Positions 1 through 9,100 of a DNA stretch of 64,000 bases are shown piece by piece. The DNA is taken from the NCBI GenBank assembly GCA_016791425.1, contig JAEUMQ010000014.1, positions 108,020 to 172,019 of the forward strand, written 5' to 3'. Under the pieces are notes generated by a model that saw nothing but the letters and a program-made list of their open reading frames with translations, was not told where the DNA came from and searched no databases. Position numbers and translations under genes: made by a program. This DNA comes from Hyphomonadaceae bacterium. Its GTDB lineage: Bacteria; Pseudomonadota; Alphaproteobacteria; Caulobacterales; Aquidulcibacteraceae. Each line of letters begins with the position of its first letter. The stretch's first letter is position 1.

Positions 1-1046
1 CGGGTGTCGAGGCCGGTGTCGATCACCGCGACGCGAATCTGGCGCGAGCCGGTCTGGTTGGCGCGCACCCAGAAGGCCTCGAAGCCCGCGCCGCCGGGCG
101 ATTGGCCGGCGCCCGTGCCGCGCGCGCGATAATGCCATTGCAGCGGCTCAAGCGGATCGTTCGGCAGCGCCGAAGCGGTCGTCGCGGGAGCTTGGGCGGG
201 CGGCTGGGCGGGCGCGGGCTGCGTCGTCGGCGTGGTGGTCTGGCCCGGCTGCTGCGCGGGCGTATTGGCGGGCTGCTGTTTTGGGCCGCCGGCCCAGGAC
301 GGCAGGCGATCCATCTCCACCGTCACGATGTAATTCGGATCGACGTATTCGAACTGCCCGGAGGATTGCAGCCGCGAGACGGCGCACCGGGTGGCGAGCT
401 CGATGTCGGCGGACAGGGTCTGGGCGTTGACGACGCGCGGGCAGGCCTCGCCGGTCCATGGAATGGCGGCAGGCTCGGCCGTCGCTTCGGGGGTGGCGGT
501 CGCCTCCTGGGCGAACCGGTTGAAGGTTGTCGGGCTCGCGCGATCGTTCGAGGTCAGGTCGATCTTCACGACGCCGCCAGGCTGGATCTCGACTTCGCCG
601 GCGACGCCGAGGCGCTGCACGACCTGGTTGGCGGCGCGCTCGGCGATCACCGAAGCGCTTTGCTCGGCGCGCAGCTGGACCTGGACAAGGACGTCCGCCG
701 GCAGCTCGCTCAGGGCGCTCATGCCGCCCAGGCGGAGGCGGTTCACCAGATTGCTCGCCAAGCCCATGGCGCGGGCGCTGTCATCCAGCTGCTCCTCGAC
801 CTTGGCGCCGACCACGATCTCGCCGGGCGCGACCATGACGGGCTCCACCGCGAGCAGAGCAGCCATCTCCGAGGCGGGGCGCACGCCGCCGGACACCGCG
901 CGCGCGTCCAACGGCACGCTGGAGAGCTCGGTGCGGCCGCCGGTTTCGCCGGCCTTGCCGGTGATCTTCTCGATCACGTCGCACGCGCCGATCGCCAGGA
1001 GGGGCGTGAGGGCCAGGACGGCCAGGCTCAGTCGGCGATGCTTCAT
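1..1046 (-). CDS. S8 (subtilisin-like) serine protease lipoprotein, 5' part only
   Basis: The frame is open from the ATG at 1046 to the window edge, giving 348 codons with no stop, so the C-terminal part of the protein lies outside. The N-terminus is a signal peptide ending in a lipobox-like LAIGAC (Cys22), so export and lipid anchoring are likely. A region of about 230 residues follows that I do not recognise, then a Pro/Gln/Thr-rich linker at about residues 250-290. The last residues seen, VAVIDTGLDT (339-348), are the catalytic-aspartate motif of subtilases. The His and Ser motifs would be beyond the edge. A long N-terminal region before the protease domain could be a propeptide or a separate binding domain. 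It is transcribed divergently from the gene at 1242. The family call rests on one motif plus its position, so it is good but not complete. Confidence 0.8.
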   Translation of the reverse strand, partial: MKHRRLSLAVLALTPLLAIGACDVIEKITGKAGETGGRTELSSVPLDARAVSGGVRPASEMAALLAVEPVMVAPGEIVVGAKVEEQLDDSARAMGLASNLVNRLRLGGMSALSELPADVLVQVQLRAEQSASVIAERAANQVVQRLGVAGEVEIQPGGVVKIDLTSNDRASPTTFNRFAQEATATPEATAEPAAIPWTGEACPRVVNAQTLSADIELATRCAVSRLQSSGQFEYVDPNYIVTVEMDRLPSWAGGPKQQPANTPAQQPGQTTTPTTQPAPAQPPAQAPATTASALPNDPLEPLQWHYRARGTGAGQSPGGAGFEAFWVRANQTGSRQIRVAVIDTGLDT

Positions 1047-1241
1047 CGGGGTTCTCCCTCGGTCCCTGCCCCTGTCCGAAGGCGGGGTAGGAGTTGTTTA
1101 CCCTCCCCCGGCGGTGTGACAAGCGCGTTAGGGGCGCCCTTCTGGCCCGCCACCCAGCAGGGCGCAGGCCGGGCTTCCGACGCCGGTGATTTCTTTGGCT
1201 CGACCGGCGCCCACTTGGGATAGAGTTCGCGTGCTGATCTC

Positions 1242-1934
1242 ATGAGCATTCTTCCCATCGGCGGCTCGGTCCGCGACGCGCAGGCGGCGGACGCGCCCAC
1301 GGCGCGCACGGCGGAGGAAGCCGGCGCGCGAGTGGGGGGGCCTGTGTTCCTCACCAGCGAGGAATTGCCGGAGCGGTTCGCGACCCCGGAAGAGGCCGAG
1401 GCGGCGTTTCCGGAGCTCTACGGCGCTGGGCGCTACGATCTCTATTGGCGCGACGAAGCGTGGCGCGTGGCGCTGCGCTACTGGCGCCTGGCGCCGCCGG
1501 CGCCGGTGGCGCGCACCGTCGATACGGCGGTGAAGAAGCCGCTCGGGCGGGCCCGTACGCCCGAAGAGGCGCGCGCCATCCTGGAGGCGCCGGCGGAAGC
1601 GGTGTCCGAGGCGCTGCCGCAGCTCTACGCCAACCGGCAGCGGCTGATGGCGCGCTGGGGCAAGCTGGTGGAGACCGGGCTCGCCGAGATCATCGAGCGG
1701 GAGGGGAAGTTCGCCGTGGCGATCCGGTATTGGCGGCCGATGCCGTCGCCGGTGCGGGGGCCGAGCCTCGCTCCCGGGGAGCGGAACGAGCTCGCCGAGC
1801 GGATCGCGGCGCCGATGACGGGGCCCGAGCCGCAGGCCCCCATGGATGTCGGGCTGTTCGAGCGGGTGGCGCCGGAAAATCCGGAGATCGTGCTCGCGGA
1901 AGAGGAAGGCGACGGGCGGTTCAGAGGGGAATGA
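1242..1934 (+). CDS. Hypothetical protein with internal duplication
   Basis: I do not recognise this 230-residue protein. It has no signal peptide or membrane segment and is rich in Ala, Glu and Arg. Two related blocks are visible at residues 47-84 and 106-166. Each starts with a TPEEA helix-like stretch, contains a PELY/PQLY motif, and ends with an aromatic signature (VALRYWR at 76-82, VAIRYWR at 159-165). The second copy carries an insert of about 20 residues. The tail (170-230) is Pro/Glu-rich. The repeated fold suggests a small all-alpha or alpha/beta binding module used twice. The ATG at 1242 is the first in frame. The gene is divergent from the S8 protease with a 195-nt gap, and it may share that promoter region. 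Function unknown. Confidence 0.7.
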   Translation: MSILPIGGSVRDAQAADAPTARTAEEAGARVGGPVFLTSEELPERFATPEEAEAAFPELYGAGRYDLYWRDEAWRVALRYWRLAPPAPVARTVDTAVKKPLGRARTPEEARAILEAPAEAVSEALPQLYANRQRLMARWGKLVETGLAEIIEREGKFAVAIRYWRPMPSPVRGPSLAPGERNELAERIAAPMTGPEPQAPMDVGLFERVAPENPEIVLAEEEGDGRFRGE

Positions 1935-2013
1935 GCCCGTAGGCGTCTCGCAGCCTCCTCTCCCTTCCTCCCCCAGGCGCAGAAAAATCGGCGGCTCGAG
2001 AAGCTCTTGGGCG

Positions 2014-2029
2014 CGTGACGGCGGTCACG
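2014..2029. promoter_or_regulatory. Inverted repeat upstream of the micro-ORF set
   Basis: CGTGAC and GTCACG are arranged as an inverted repeat around GGCG, about 80 nt before the first micro-ORF. It could be an operator for that transcription unit. A six-base arm in GC-rich DNA can arise by chance, so this is weak. Confidence 0.3.
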
Positions 2030-2107
2030 GCGAAGCAACGCATCCAAACGCTAAGGTCGTTGCATCTTATCGAACAACAGCAACACACCTCGAGCCGGAG
2101 ACTTCCA

Positions 2108-2200
2108 ATGACCAAGCTGATCGCCATCGCCGCCGCCGCCATGATCTTCGCGTCGGCCGCATACGCGACCGTGATGCAGGCCGCGCAGATCGTCGGCTGA
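2108..2200 (+). CDS. 30-residue signal-peptide-like micropeptide, copy 1
   Basis: This short frame encodes exactly 30 residues: a basic start (MTK), an alanine-rich hydrophobic core, a plausible signal-peptidase site after AYA (residues 18-20) and the tail TVMQAAQIVG. A good ribosome binding site (GGAG) lies 7 nt before the ATG. It aligns without gaps to the third copy, with 14 of 30 residues identical, including F14-A15, A18 and the ending AAQIV. It is the first of three such frames followed by one terminator. If cleaved, about 10 residues would be released to the periplasm; if uncleaved, it would be a one-helix membrane peptide. I know no named family for it. The paralogy between copies is the main evidence that it is real. 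Confidence 0.6.
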   Translation: MTKLIAIAAAAMIFASAAYATVMQAAQIVG

Positions 2201-2282
2201 TCGCGCCATGCACAGCAACATCAAGTTCGCCGAAGTGAACGGCGCGGACATCACCAGCAATACCGTCGCAACCGGGGACACC

Positions 2283-2375
2283 ATGAAACGGCTCGCAGCC
2301 ATCTTCTTCGCCGCCGCCATCTTTGCGCCGCTCGCCTACGTGGCGCTCGCAACGGCCGCGAGCATGGTCTCATAG
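2283..2375 (+). CDS. 30-residue signal-peptide-like micropeptide, copy 2
   Basis: This is again exactly 30 residues: MKR start, a long hydrophobic core, an ATA motif at residues 23-25 and the ending ASMVS. It aligns without gaps to copy 3, with 13 of 30 residues identical (notably F14-A15-P16, A18, V20, L22-A23, A25-A26, V29). A purine-rich GGGGA lies about 5 nt before the ATG. An in-frame ATG at 2208 would give a 55-residue version with a hydrophilic N-terminal extension; I prefer 2283 because the basic/hydrophobic signal-like start and the length match the other copies. It may be secreted or membrane-inserted. Function unknown. Confidence 0.6.
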   Translation: MKRLAAIFFAAAIFAPLAYVALATAASMVS

Positions 2376-2402
2376 GCACCAGGAGACTTGAAGGTTATCG
2401 CC

Positions 2403-2495
2403 ATGACACGGGTTCTTGCATCCGCCGCTTCGCTTCTGGTGTTCGCGCCCTTCGCGCTCGTCACCCTGGCGCACGCCGCGCAGATCGTGGCGTAA
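2403..2495 (+). CDS. 30-residue signal-peptide-like micropeptide, copy 3
   Basis: This third frame of exactly 30 residues starts MTR, has a hydrophobic core containing FAPFALV, and ends in AHA plus AQIVA, so a signal peptidase I site after AHA would leave only five residues. It shares the AAQIV ending with copy 1 and the FAP core with copy 2, which links the set. An AAGG stretch about 7 nt upstream and AGGAG at 2383-2387 are the ribosome-binding candidates. It is the last gene before the terminator at 2556. Possible roles include a membrane-active peptide (toxin-like), a secreted signal or a small membrane-complex subunit; nothing in the sequence decides between these. Confidence 0.6.
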   Translation: MTRVLASAASLLVFAPFALVTLAHAAQIVA

Positions 2496-2555
2496 CCCGC
2501 GCGCTCATCCCAACGTCGCATTAGCCCCTGCCAGCTTGCTTTGCGACGAACCTCC

Positions 2556-2586
2556 GGGCTCGGATCACATGATCCGAGCCCTTTTT
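2556..2586 (+). terminator. Strong intrinsic terminator after the micropeptide set
   Basis: A perfect 11-bp stem (GGGCTCGGATC with GATCCGAGCCC) closes a 4-nt loop ACAT and is followed at once by five T. This is a textbook rho-independent terminator on the plus strand. It ends the transcript carrying the three micropeptides and separates it from the methyltransferase gene. Confidence 0.9.
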
Positions 2587-2718
2587 CTTTCGCGCATGAA
2601 GGAAGCTCGCCGCGGTGCGAAGAATGCCGGAGACTGCCTTCAATAAGGGATGCTCGGACACCGTCCCCAGCCTTGGGCGGAGGGCCGGGAGCCTCTATCC
2701 TGCCCGTTGAGAGGGTTT

Positions 2719-3453
2719 ATGCCGGCGGTCTACGAAACGATCGGGGAAGGCTATGCGCTGCAGCGGCGCGCCGATCCGCGCATCGCCTCGATGATCACGG
2801 ATGCGCTTGGCGATGCGCGCACAATCGTGAATGTCGGCGCGGGCGCAGGCTCTTACGAGCCGGCGGATCGGATCGTGCAGGCGGTAGAGCCGTCGGATAC
2901 GATGATCGCGCAGCGGCCGGCGGGCGCGGCGCCTTGCGTGCAGGCCTCGGCGGAGGCGCTGCCTTTCGCGGACGGCGCATTCGACGCGGCGATGGCGGTG
3001 CTGACGATCCATCATTGGTCCGATTGGCGCGCGGGTCTGCGTGAAATGCGGCGAGCGGCGCGGCGGCGCGTCGTGCTCGTCACGTTCGATGTGGAGGCGT
3101 CGGATTTCTGGCTGACGCGCGACTATCTCCCGGAACTTATTGAGCTCGACCGGCGCATCATGCCGAAGCTCGGCGACATGGAGGACGAGCTCGGCGCGTT
3201 CGAGGCATCGCCCGTGCCCGTGCCGCATGATTGCGTGGACGGATTTCTCGGCGCCTATTGGCGACGGCCGGACATCTATCTTGATCCGATTGCGCGAAGG
3301 TCGATGTCGTCCTTCGCGAAGATCGATGCGCAGGACGGACTGAAGGGGCTTAAGCACGACCTTGAGAGCGGGGTTTGGCGGGCGCGCAATGCGCACCTTC
3401 TAGCGCTCGACGCGCTGGATATCGGGTATCGCTTGCTGCGCTGGGAATTCTGA
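2719..3453 (+). CDS. Class I SAM-dependent methyltransferase
   Basis: This 244-residue cytosolic protein has the Rossmann-type methyltransferase layout. Motif I is VGAGAGSYEP (39-48), an acidic residue follows at the end of the second strand (E57), and ALPFADGAFDAAMAVLTIHHW-like motif IV spans 80-100, as in the Methyltransf_11 group. The substrate cannot be told from sequence; the C-terminal half lacks signatures of known small-molecule or tRNA subfamilies. I chose the ATG at 2719 because the homologous part starts just after it; an upstream in-frame start at 2650 would add 23 residues with no family features. It stands alone between the terminator at 2586 and convergent genes. Confidence 0.85.
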   Translation: MPAVYETIGEGYALQRRADPRIASMITDALGDARTIVNVGAGAGSYEPADRIVQAVEPSDTMIAQRPAGAAPCVQASAEALPFADGAFDAAMAVLTIHHWSDWRAGLREMRRAARRRVVLVTFDVEASDFWLTRDYLPELIELDRRIMPKLGDMEDELGAFEASPVPVPHDCVDGFLGAYWRRPDIYLDPIARRSMSSFAKIDAQDGLKGLKHDLESGVWRARNAHLLALDALDIGYRLLRWEF

Positions 3454-3479
3454 CGGCGCCTCGCCATGCTGGTCCGCAG

Positions 3480-3887
3480 CTAGCCCGGCAACGCATCGAA
3501 AGCAGGAACCTTGTGCAGATCGCGATCCCAGCTCGCGCTGCTCGCCACGCAAATGTGCGCGTCCGGCCGGGTTTCGAGGGCAGTGTCGAGGCTTCCGGCC
3601 GGCGCGACGAGCAGCGCCCCGTTCATCTGAAGGCCGGGAAGCGCAGAACCGCATTCGGCGCAGAAGCTCCGCTCATGCCGCGTGGATGGGACGCGGTACG
3701 TCCTGATGCTCCCTTCGCCCGAGAGCCAGGTGATCGTCGCGCTCGACGAGAAGAGATTGGCCGCGTGCGCCGACCCAGTGTCCTTGCGGCAGCGGCTGCA
3801 GTGGCAGAGGAAGAAACGTTCGAACGGACCGGTTATTTCGAACCGAACCTCGCCGCACAGGCACGAGCCGGCATGCTTCTCGATCAT
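3480..3887 (-). CDS. GFA-family (Mss4-like fold) zinc protein
   Basis: This 135-residue protein has the GFA/CENP-V cysteine pattern: C9-x-C11, then C28-x-C30-x2-C33, then C76-x2-C79. These bind the two zinc ions of the Mss4-like fold. The family was named for glutathione-dependent formaldehyde-activating enzyme, but most members have no proven activity and the original catalytic role is disputed, so only the fold is assigned here. The ATG at 3887 gives the usual family start (a short stretch before SCLCGEVRFE). The gene lies in the minus direction between the convergent methyltransferase and pbpC; the 16-nt gap from pbpC suggests co-transcription downstream of it. Confidence 0.85.
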   Translation of the reverse strand: MIEKHAGSCLCGEVRFEITGPFERFFLCHCSRCRKDTGSAHAANLFSSSATITWLSGEGSIRTYRVPSTRHERSFCAECGSALPGLQMNGALLVAPAGSLDTALETRPDAHICVASSASWDRDLHKVPAFDALPG

Positions 3888-3903
3888 GGCTAGCCCTGTC
3901 CTG

Positions 3904-6054
3904 CTATGAGCCGGAATTGCGGATGCGGACGCGGACGGATGCGGCGCGGCCATCAGCGTCGATGACCATGACATCGTGGAAGCCCGGCGCCGTCGGGCGC
4001 CAGATCGCGCGGCCGCTGGTCGGCTCGGTCGGCACTTCGTTTCCCTCGGCGTACCAGGTGAGCGGCGGACGCCCGCCGCGCGCCGACAGGGAAAGGCCCC
4101 GCGATCGCGGGCCGTATTCGAGCACGAGGACTTCGGTGTTGTCGGGCGGGAAAAGGATTGCGGGCGCATCGGAGACGCGCGGGCTGTCGAGGCGCGCGAG
4201 GCCGGGCGCGGGAGCGTGCTGCAATTCCTCCGTGGCCGGAGCTTTGGCGTTCGGCGCGATGAGGTCGAACGCTTCGAAGAGGATCGGGAGCGCAGCGTCG
4301 CGGCCGGTCGCGCCCGGGCGCGGGGCGCCGTCGGCGCGTCCAACCCAGACCGCGACGGCGTAGCCGCCGCCTACGCCCAAGGCCCAGGCATCGCGGAAGC
4401 CGTAGGAGGTCCCGGTCTTGAAAGCGATGCGCGGAGCATGCTGGGCGAGCGCGGCGGGCGCGCGGCCGGCAGGCGAAGGCGAAGAGGCGAGGATGTCGAG
4501 CACTTTCCGCGCAGTCGCGGGCCGCACGAAGGAATGCGCGCGGGTCCAGACGCTGGGCGTGGCCTCATAGGTGAGCGGACGGGCGCGGCCTTCGTCGCCG
4601 AGCGCCGCATAGAGCGTGACGAGCTCTTCCATGGTGAGGCCCACGCCGCCAAGCGCCAGCGCCAATCCGGGTTCGGACAATTCTCTTCGGGGAAGCCGCG
4701 GACGGGCGCCGGCCTCGGTCAGCGCGGCTTCGAAACGCGCGGCGCCCACCCTTTCCAGAGTGGCGACGGCGGGCACGTTGAGCGAGTGCTGCAGCGCCTC
4801 CTCCAGGCGCACGTCGCCATGAAAACGACGATCGAAATTCTCCGGCAGATAGCCGGCGAAGCGGCGCGGCGCATCGCGCACCAGCGTCTCAGGCGCCGCG
4901 ATGCCGTCATTGAACGCGAGCGCGTAGATGAAGGGCTTCAGCGCCGAGCCCGGGGAGCGCACGGCGCGCGTCATATCGAGCCAACCGCCGGCGCGGTTCC
5001 GGTCGGCGGCGCCGATGGAGGCGCGTACGGCGCGCTGATCGATCTCGACGGCCATTAGCGCGATGGTGGCGTCGCGCTCCAGGGCCTGCGCGCGGCGCGC
5101 GGCCAGCGCTTCCAGCGATTGCTGCAGCGGCGCGTCGATCGAGGAGCGGACGATGGCGGCGCCGCGATGAGCCGCCGCCAGCCGCTCGGATATGGAGAGC
5201 GCCGACGCGGGGAACGGCGTGCGGCCGCGGATGGGATCGGCCGCCGCTTCATGGGCGCGCTCGCGCGAGATGGCGCCGACGGCGGCGAAGCGCGCGAGCA
5301 CCTTGTTGCGCGCCGCGCGCGCGGCGTCGGGGCGGCGATCGGGACGGCGTGCTTCAGGAGCTTGCGGTAGCGCGACGAGCAGCGCCATCTCCGAATCGTC
5401 GAGCCATTCGGGGTCGCGGCCGAAATAGGCGCGGCTCGCAGCGCGCACGCCTTCGAGATTGCCGCCATAGGGCGCCATCGTCAGGTAGGCGGCGAGGATC
5501 TCGCGCTTGGTGAGGCGCCGCTCGATCTGCAGCGCACGGACGATCTCGATGAGCTTGGATGACACCGTACGCGGGCGCGGCTCCAGAAGGCGCGCGAGCT
5601 GCATGGTGATCGTGGAGCCGCCGGAGGTGACGCGGCCGGAGCGCGCATAGTTGAAGGTCGCCCGCGTCAGCGAGAGCGGATCGACGCCCGGGTGGAGCCA
5701 GAAGCGCGCATCCTCGATGCGGACGAGGCGATCGAGGAAGTTCCTGTCGATCTCGTCGAGGCGCGCGGCAAGACGCCAACGCCCTTGCGGCGTCTGCATC
5801 GCGCGGAGCCATTGGCCGTTGCGGTCGAGCACGACGGGAGAGACGACGCGCGCGCGCTCCAGCGGCGGCGGGAACGCAAGGTCGGCGGCGAAGAGCGTCA
5901 GCATGAGCGCCAGCGCGGCCCAGGCGATGCGCTTGGCGCCGGCGCCGAGCGGCGGGCCGACACGCGGCCCGCGCTTGATCGGCGCAAGAAAGAACGCCCC
6001 CTCCCCTCTTGCGGGGGAGGGTTGGGAGGGGGGGCGTGCACCTTGGCCCGACAT
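3904..6054 (-). CDS. pbpC: Penicillin-binding protein 1C (bifunctional peptidoglycan synthase)
   Basis: The protein has 716 residues with the PBP1C layout: a cytosolic tail, one membrane helix (about 42-60), a GT51 glycosyltransferase domain, a transpeptidase domain and a C-terminal PBP1C domain (about 630-716). The glycosyltransferase shows the EDARFW motif (E114 catalytic) and [11 protein letters not shown] (145-155). The transpeptidase has SALK (S370, K373), SLN (424-426) and KTGT (546-549). It polymerises and could crosslink peptidoglycan, and it sits next to an alpha-2-macroglobulin gene, as in many Gram-negatives. The start is the ATG at 6054; a TTG at 6072 is also possible. The N-terminal tail (about residues 8-24, containing [14 protein letters not shown]) is encoded by a dispersed palindromic repeat, and no other start codon lies between this and the membrane helix. 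Confidence 0.95.
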   Translation of the reverse strand: MSGQGARPPSQPSPARGEGAFFLAPIKRGPRVGPPLGAGAKRIAWAALALMLTLFAADLAFPPPLERARVVSPVVLDRNGQWLRAMQTPQGRWRLAARLDEIDRNFLDRLVRIEDARFWLHPGVDPLSLTRATFNYARSGRVTSGGSTITMQLARLLEPRPRTVSSKLIEIVRALQIERRLTKREILAAYLTMAPYGGNLEGVRAASRAYFGRDPEWLDDSEMALLVALPQAPEARRPDRRPDAARAARNKVLARFAAVGAISRERAHEAAADPIRGRTPFPASALSISERLAAAHRGAAIVRSSIDAPLQQSLEALAARRAQALERDATIALMAVEIDQRAVRASIGAADRNRAGGWLDMTRAVRSPGSALKPFIYALAFNDGIAAPETLVRDAPRRFAGYLPENFDRRFHGDVRLEEALQHSLNVPAVATLERVGAARFEAALTEAGARPRLPRRELSEPGLALALGGVGLTMEELVTLYAALGDEGRARPLTYEATPSVWTRAHSFVRPATARKVLDILASSPSPAGRAPAALAQHAPRIAFKTGTSYGFRDAWALGVGGGYAVAVWVGRADGAPRPGATGRDAALPILFEAFDLIAPNAKAPATEELQHAPAPGLARLDSPRVSDAPAILFPPDNTEVLVLEYGPRSRGLSLSARGGRPPLTWYAEGNEVPTEPTSGRAIWRPTAPGFHDVMVIDADGRAASVRVRIRNSGS

Positions 6055-6145
6055 ATCAGGCCCGAGCGCCAAAGAATCTGGTCAAACGCAGCGCCGGGAC
6101 GTTCGCCCCCCACCCCCTACCCCCTCCCCGCCAGGGGGAGGGGCG
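5996..6145. repeat. Paired inverted C/G-rich palindromic element, copy 1
   Basis: The left unit (about 5996-6036) is a small hairpin (CTCCCC with GGGGAG arms) followed by GGGAGGGGGGGCG. The right unit (about 6111-6145) is the same sequence in reverse complement (CACCCCCTACCCCCTCCCC then GGGGGAGGGG). The two units face each other across about 75 nt. The same arrangement recurs at 59501-59648 and 62230-62402, so this is a mobile or REPIN-like family. This copy covers the 5' end of pbpC. Confidence 0.75.
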
Positions 6146-6185
6146 CGCGTTAATCCGTGTACGGAGGAGCGTTGCGATCATCCCA

Positions 6186-9100
6186 TCAATTCGCGGGCGC
6201 GATGCGGATGCGGCCGACATCGGTGCGGGCGAAGACGCCGGGGCGGTACATGTCCTCCACCTGGGCGGCGGGGAACGTGTAGGCGCCGGGCGTCACCGCG
6301 CGCGCGACATAGGCGAAGCGGAAGGAAGAGCCGCGCAGGTCGATGGCGCCGACGAAGCGGTCGTCGCGCGCTTCGGCGACGCGGCCCTGGTTGATCTCGC
6401 CGACAAAGGCGAACGGTCCGCTGCGCTGCGAGCCGTCATAGGATTGCGGTTGGAAGCCATCCGCCGGCCCCAAGACGCTCTCGATTTCCAAGCCGGCGGG
6501 CAGGAGATCCACGACGACGGACGGATAGGTGCGCGCGCCTTCCGGGCGGCCGCTCACCGCGATGACGACGCGGTCGCCTTGGCGGATCGCGTTCAGGTCT
6601 GCGATCGTTCCGTCGAGACGATAGACGCGCTTGTCGAGCGCGTAGCCTGCGCTCGCCGCCGGCGGCGCGGACGCAGGCGGCCCGGTGAGCGTCAGCGTGC
6701 GCCACACCTGACCGCGGCCGTCATTGCGGAAGTTGAGCCCCTGCGCGATGCGGGCGTAATCGGCCTCCACGCGGCGGCCGGCATTGGCCTGGCCGTTGAG
6801 CGAGACGGCGACCGGCCCGGCGCTGCGCAGCAGCGAGTCGAGCGCGAGCAGCATCTGCACCTGCTCCTGCGTCATCATCGCGTCGGGATCCTTCTCCTCG
6901 CGCACGAGGCGCGCGCGGACGCGCTCGACCGTGCCGGTCTCGCCGGCTTCGGCGGCGAGGGCGAGGACGCCGGCCATGTCGCGCAACGGCGATTGGTACC
7001 AGTCGCCGCTGTTGCGATAGCCGAGCGCCTCTTCGGCAAGCTGGAACGAGCGGCGGGCGCGGGCGCGGTCGCCCATATGCGCGAGCGCGGCGCCGATCTG
7101 CGCGCGGGCGAGCGGGGAAGGCTCGTCGCGCAGGCGCGCGTCGTGGAAGTAGCGGACCTGGCCGATGTCGGCCTGGCCGCCCTTGGCGAGCACGTAGAGC
7201 GCGTAGGCCGCCGAGCGCGAGCGCAAGAGCTCGGTCGTATCGTTCGAGCCGGGCCAGCGATAGACCTCGAAATCGTACGAGACGCCGCCGAAATCGTTCA
7301 GGCGCGCGACCTTGCGAAGGCCCTGATAGGCGAGATCGAGCGAAGCCTGCGGCACGACATAGCCTTGCGCCTTCGCGCGGGTGAGGAAGTCGACGACATA
7401 GGCGCCGAGCCAGGGGGTGGCGGATCCGTCGCCGGCGTTCCAGAGCCCGAAGGCGCCGTCCGGGGTCTGACGATCCAAGAGGCGTGTGACCGCCTCCTGC
7501 ACGCGGCGCCTGAGGCGCGGATCCTGCGAGCGGCTGGCGTTCTCGGCGAGCGCGTTAAAATAGAGCAGCGGCATCGAGACCGACGTGAGCTGCTCGGAAC
7601 AGCCATAGGGATAGCGTTCGAGCTGCGCCAGCAGCGGCGCCGCATCGAGGCCGGCGAGGTTCGAGTAGGACACAACGGCGGTCCCTTCGCGCGGCGCGAA
7701 GCGGGAGAGCGCGTCGTTCGGCACGCGGTAGCTCGCCTGCACCGCTTGCGGCGCCGTCTGCACGTCGGTGACGGGCAGGAAGGGCGCGCGCGACTGGATG
7801 TCGTAGGAGTGCGTGATGCGGTGGAAGCCTCCAGGGCCGGTGAGCGTGATGGTGATCTGGCCGATGCCGGCGGTGGGCGCGGTGATCGGCACGCGCGCCA
7901 GGCCGCGCTGACCGCGGGCGAGCTGCATGCGCGCGGGCGGCGCGCTCAAGGGCGTGACGCCGCCGCCGGAGAAGGCGACGCTGTAGGCGCCCGCCGGACC
8001 TTCGACATTATCGACGGAGAGCGCCGCCATCGCTTCGTCGCCGGGCGCGATGAAGCGCGGCAGCGTCAGCTCGGCGACGACGGGATCGCGCACGGTCAGC
8101 GCTTCCTCGTCCTGGCCGACGGCGGATTCGGTCCAGGCGACGGCCATCAGACGCAGACGTCCGTTGAAGTCGGGGATATCGAGCGGGATCGTCGCGCGGC
8201 CGGCGCCGTCGAGGGTGATGACGTCGGAGAACAGCGAAACGGTCTTGGTCGGAACGACCGTCAGGCCTTCGCCGCCGAGGCCGTCGCCGCCCTGGCGCGG
8301 CGTCGCGGGGGCGCCGAGGTTCGGGTTGAGCAAGCGGCCGTAATCGTCACGGACGATCACGCCGAGCGCGCGGCGGCCGAAGAAATAATCGACCGGGTTC
8401 GGACTTTCGTACTTGGTGAGCTGAAGGATCCCCTCGTCCACGGCCGCGATGGCGACGCGCACGCGCTCGCCGCGCGGCGCATTGGCCACCGTGATCGGGA
8501 CGTTGAGGCGCTGGCGCGGTCTGACCACGCCCAGCCCATCCCCGACCGCGACCCGCAGCTCACGCGCGGCGGTGTCTGTCTTGACGTAGGCGACTCCGAC
8601 CGCGCGGCGCGGCACAGGCAGATTCACCGGATCGCGCGGCGTCATCACGGTGACGAGCACGTAGGCGCCGCCGCCCCAGGATTGATCGACCGGCAGCTCG
8701 ATCGTGGTTCCGTTCGGGCCGACGCGGCGCGTGGTCATGGAGATCACGCGGTCGGTGGCGACGACGATCTGCGCTTCGCCGGCGTAAGGGGGACGGATCT
8801 CAACGCGCGCGCGCTGGCCGGGACGCACCGGATCGGTCGGCGCGACGACGGTGACCATGTCGGGCGTGTCGGCGTCGCCGATGCCGGCGCCCCAGCCGGA
8901 GTAGAAGCGAACGGACGTACCCTCGGTCGGCTGGTCGCCGACGATGAGGCGGTAGGCGCCGCCGTCGAGCTCGCCCTTCGCGATCTCGACCGCGCGATTG
9001 GCTTGCAGGTCGATGTTTCCGGTGGCGATCGGCACGTCGCGGCCGGTGCGGCGCCAGCGCCACGTGCCGCCATCGAGATACCAATCATAGGACCAGTCTT

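Noticed and set aside
2208..2375. 55-residue version of micropeptide 2 from an upstream ATG
   Set aside because: The extra 25 residues are hydrophilic and unlike the other copies, while the 30-residue form aligns to them exactly. Kept only as an alternative start.
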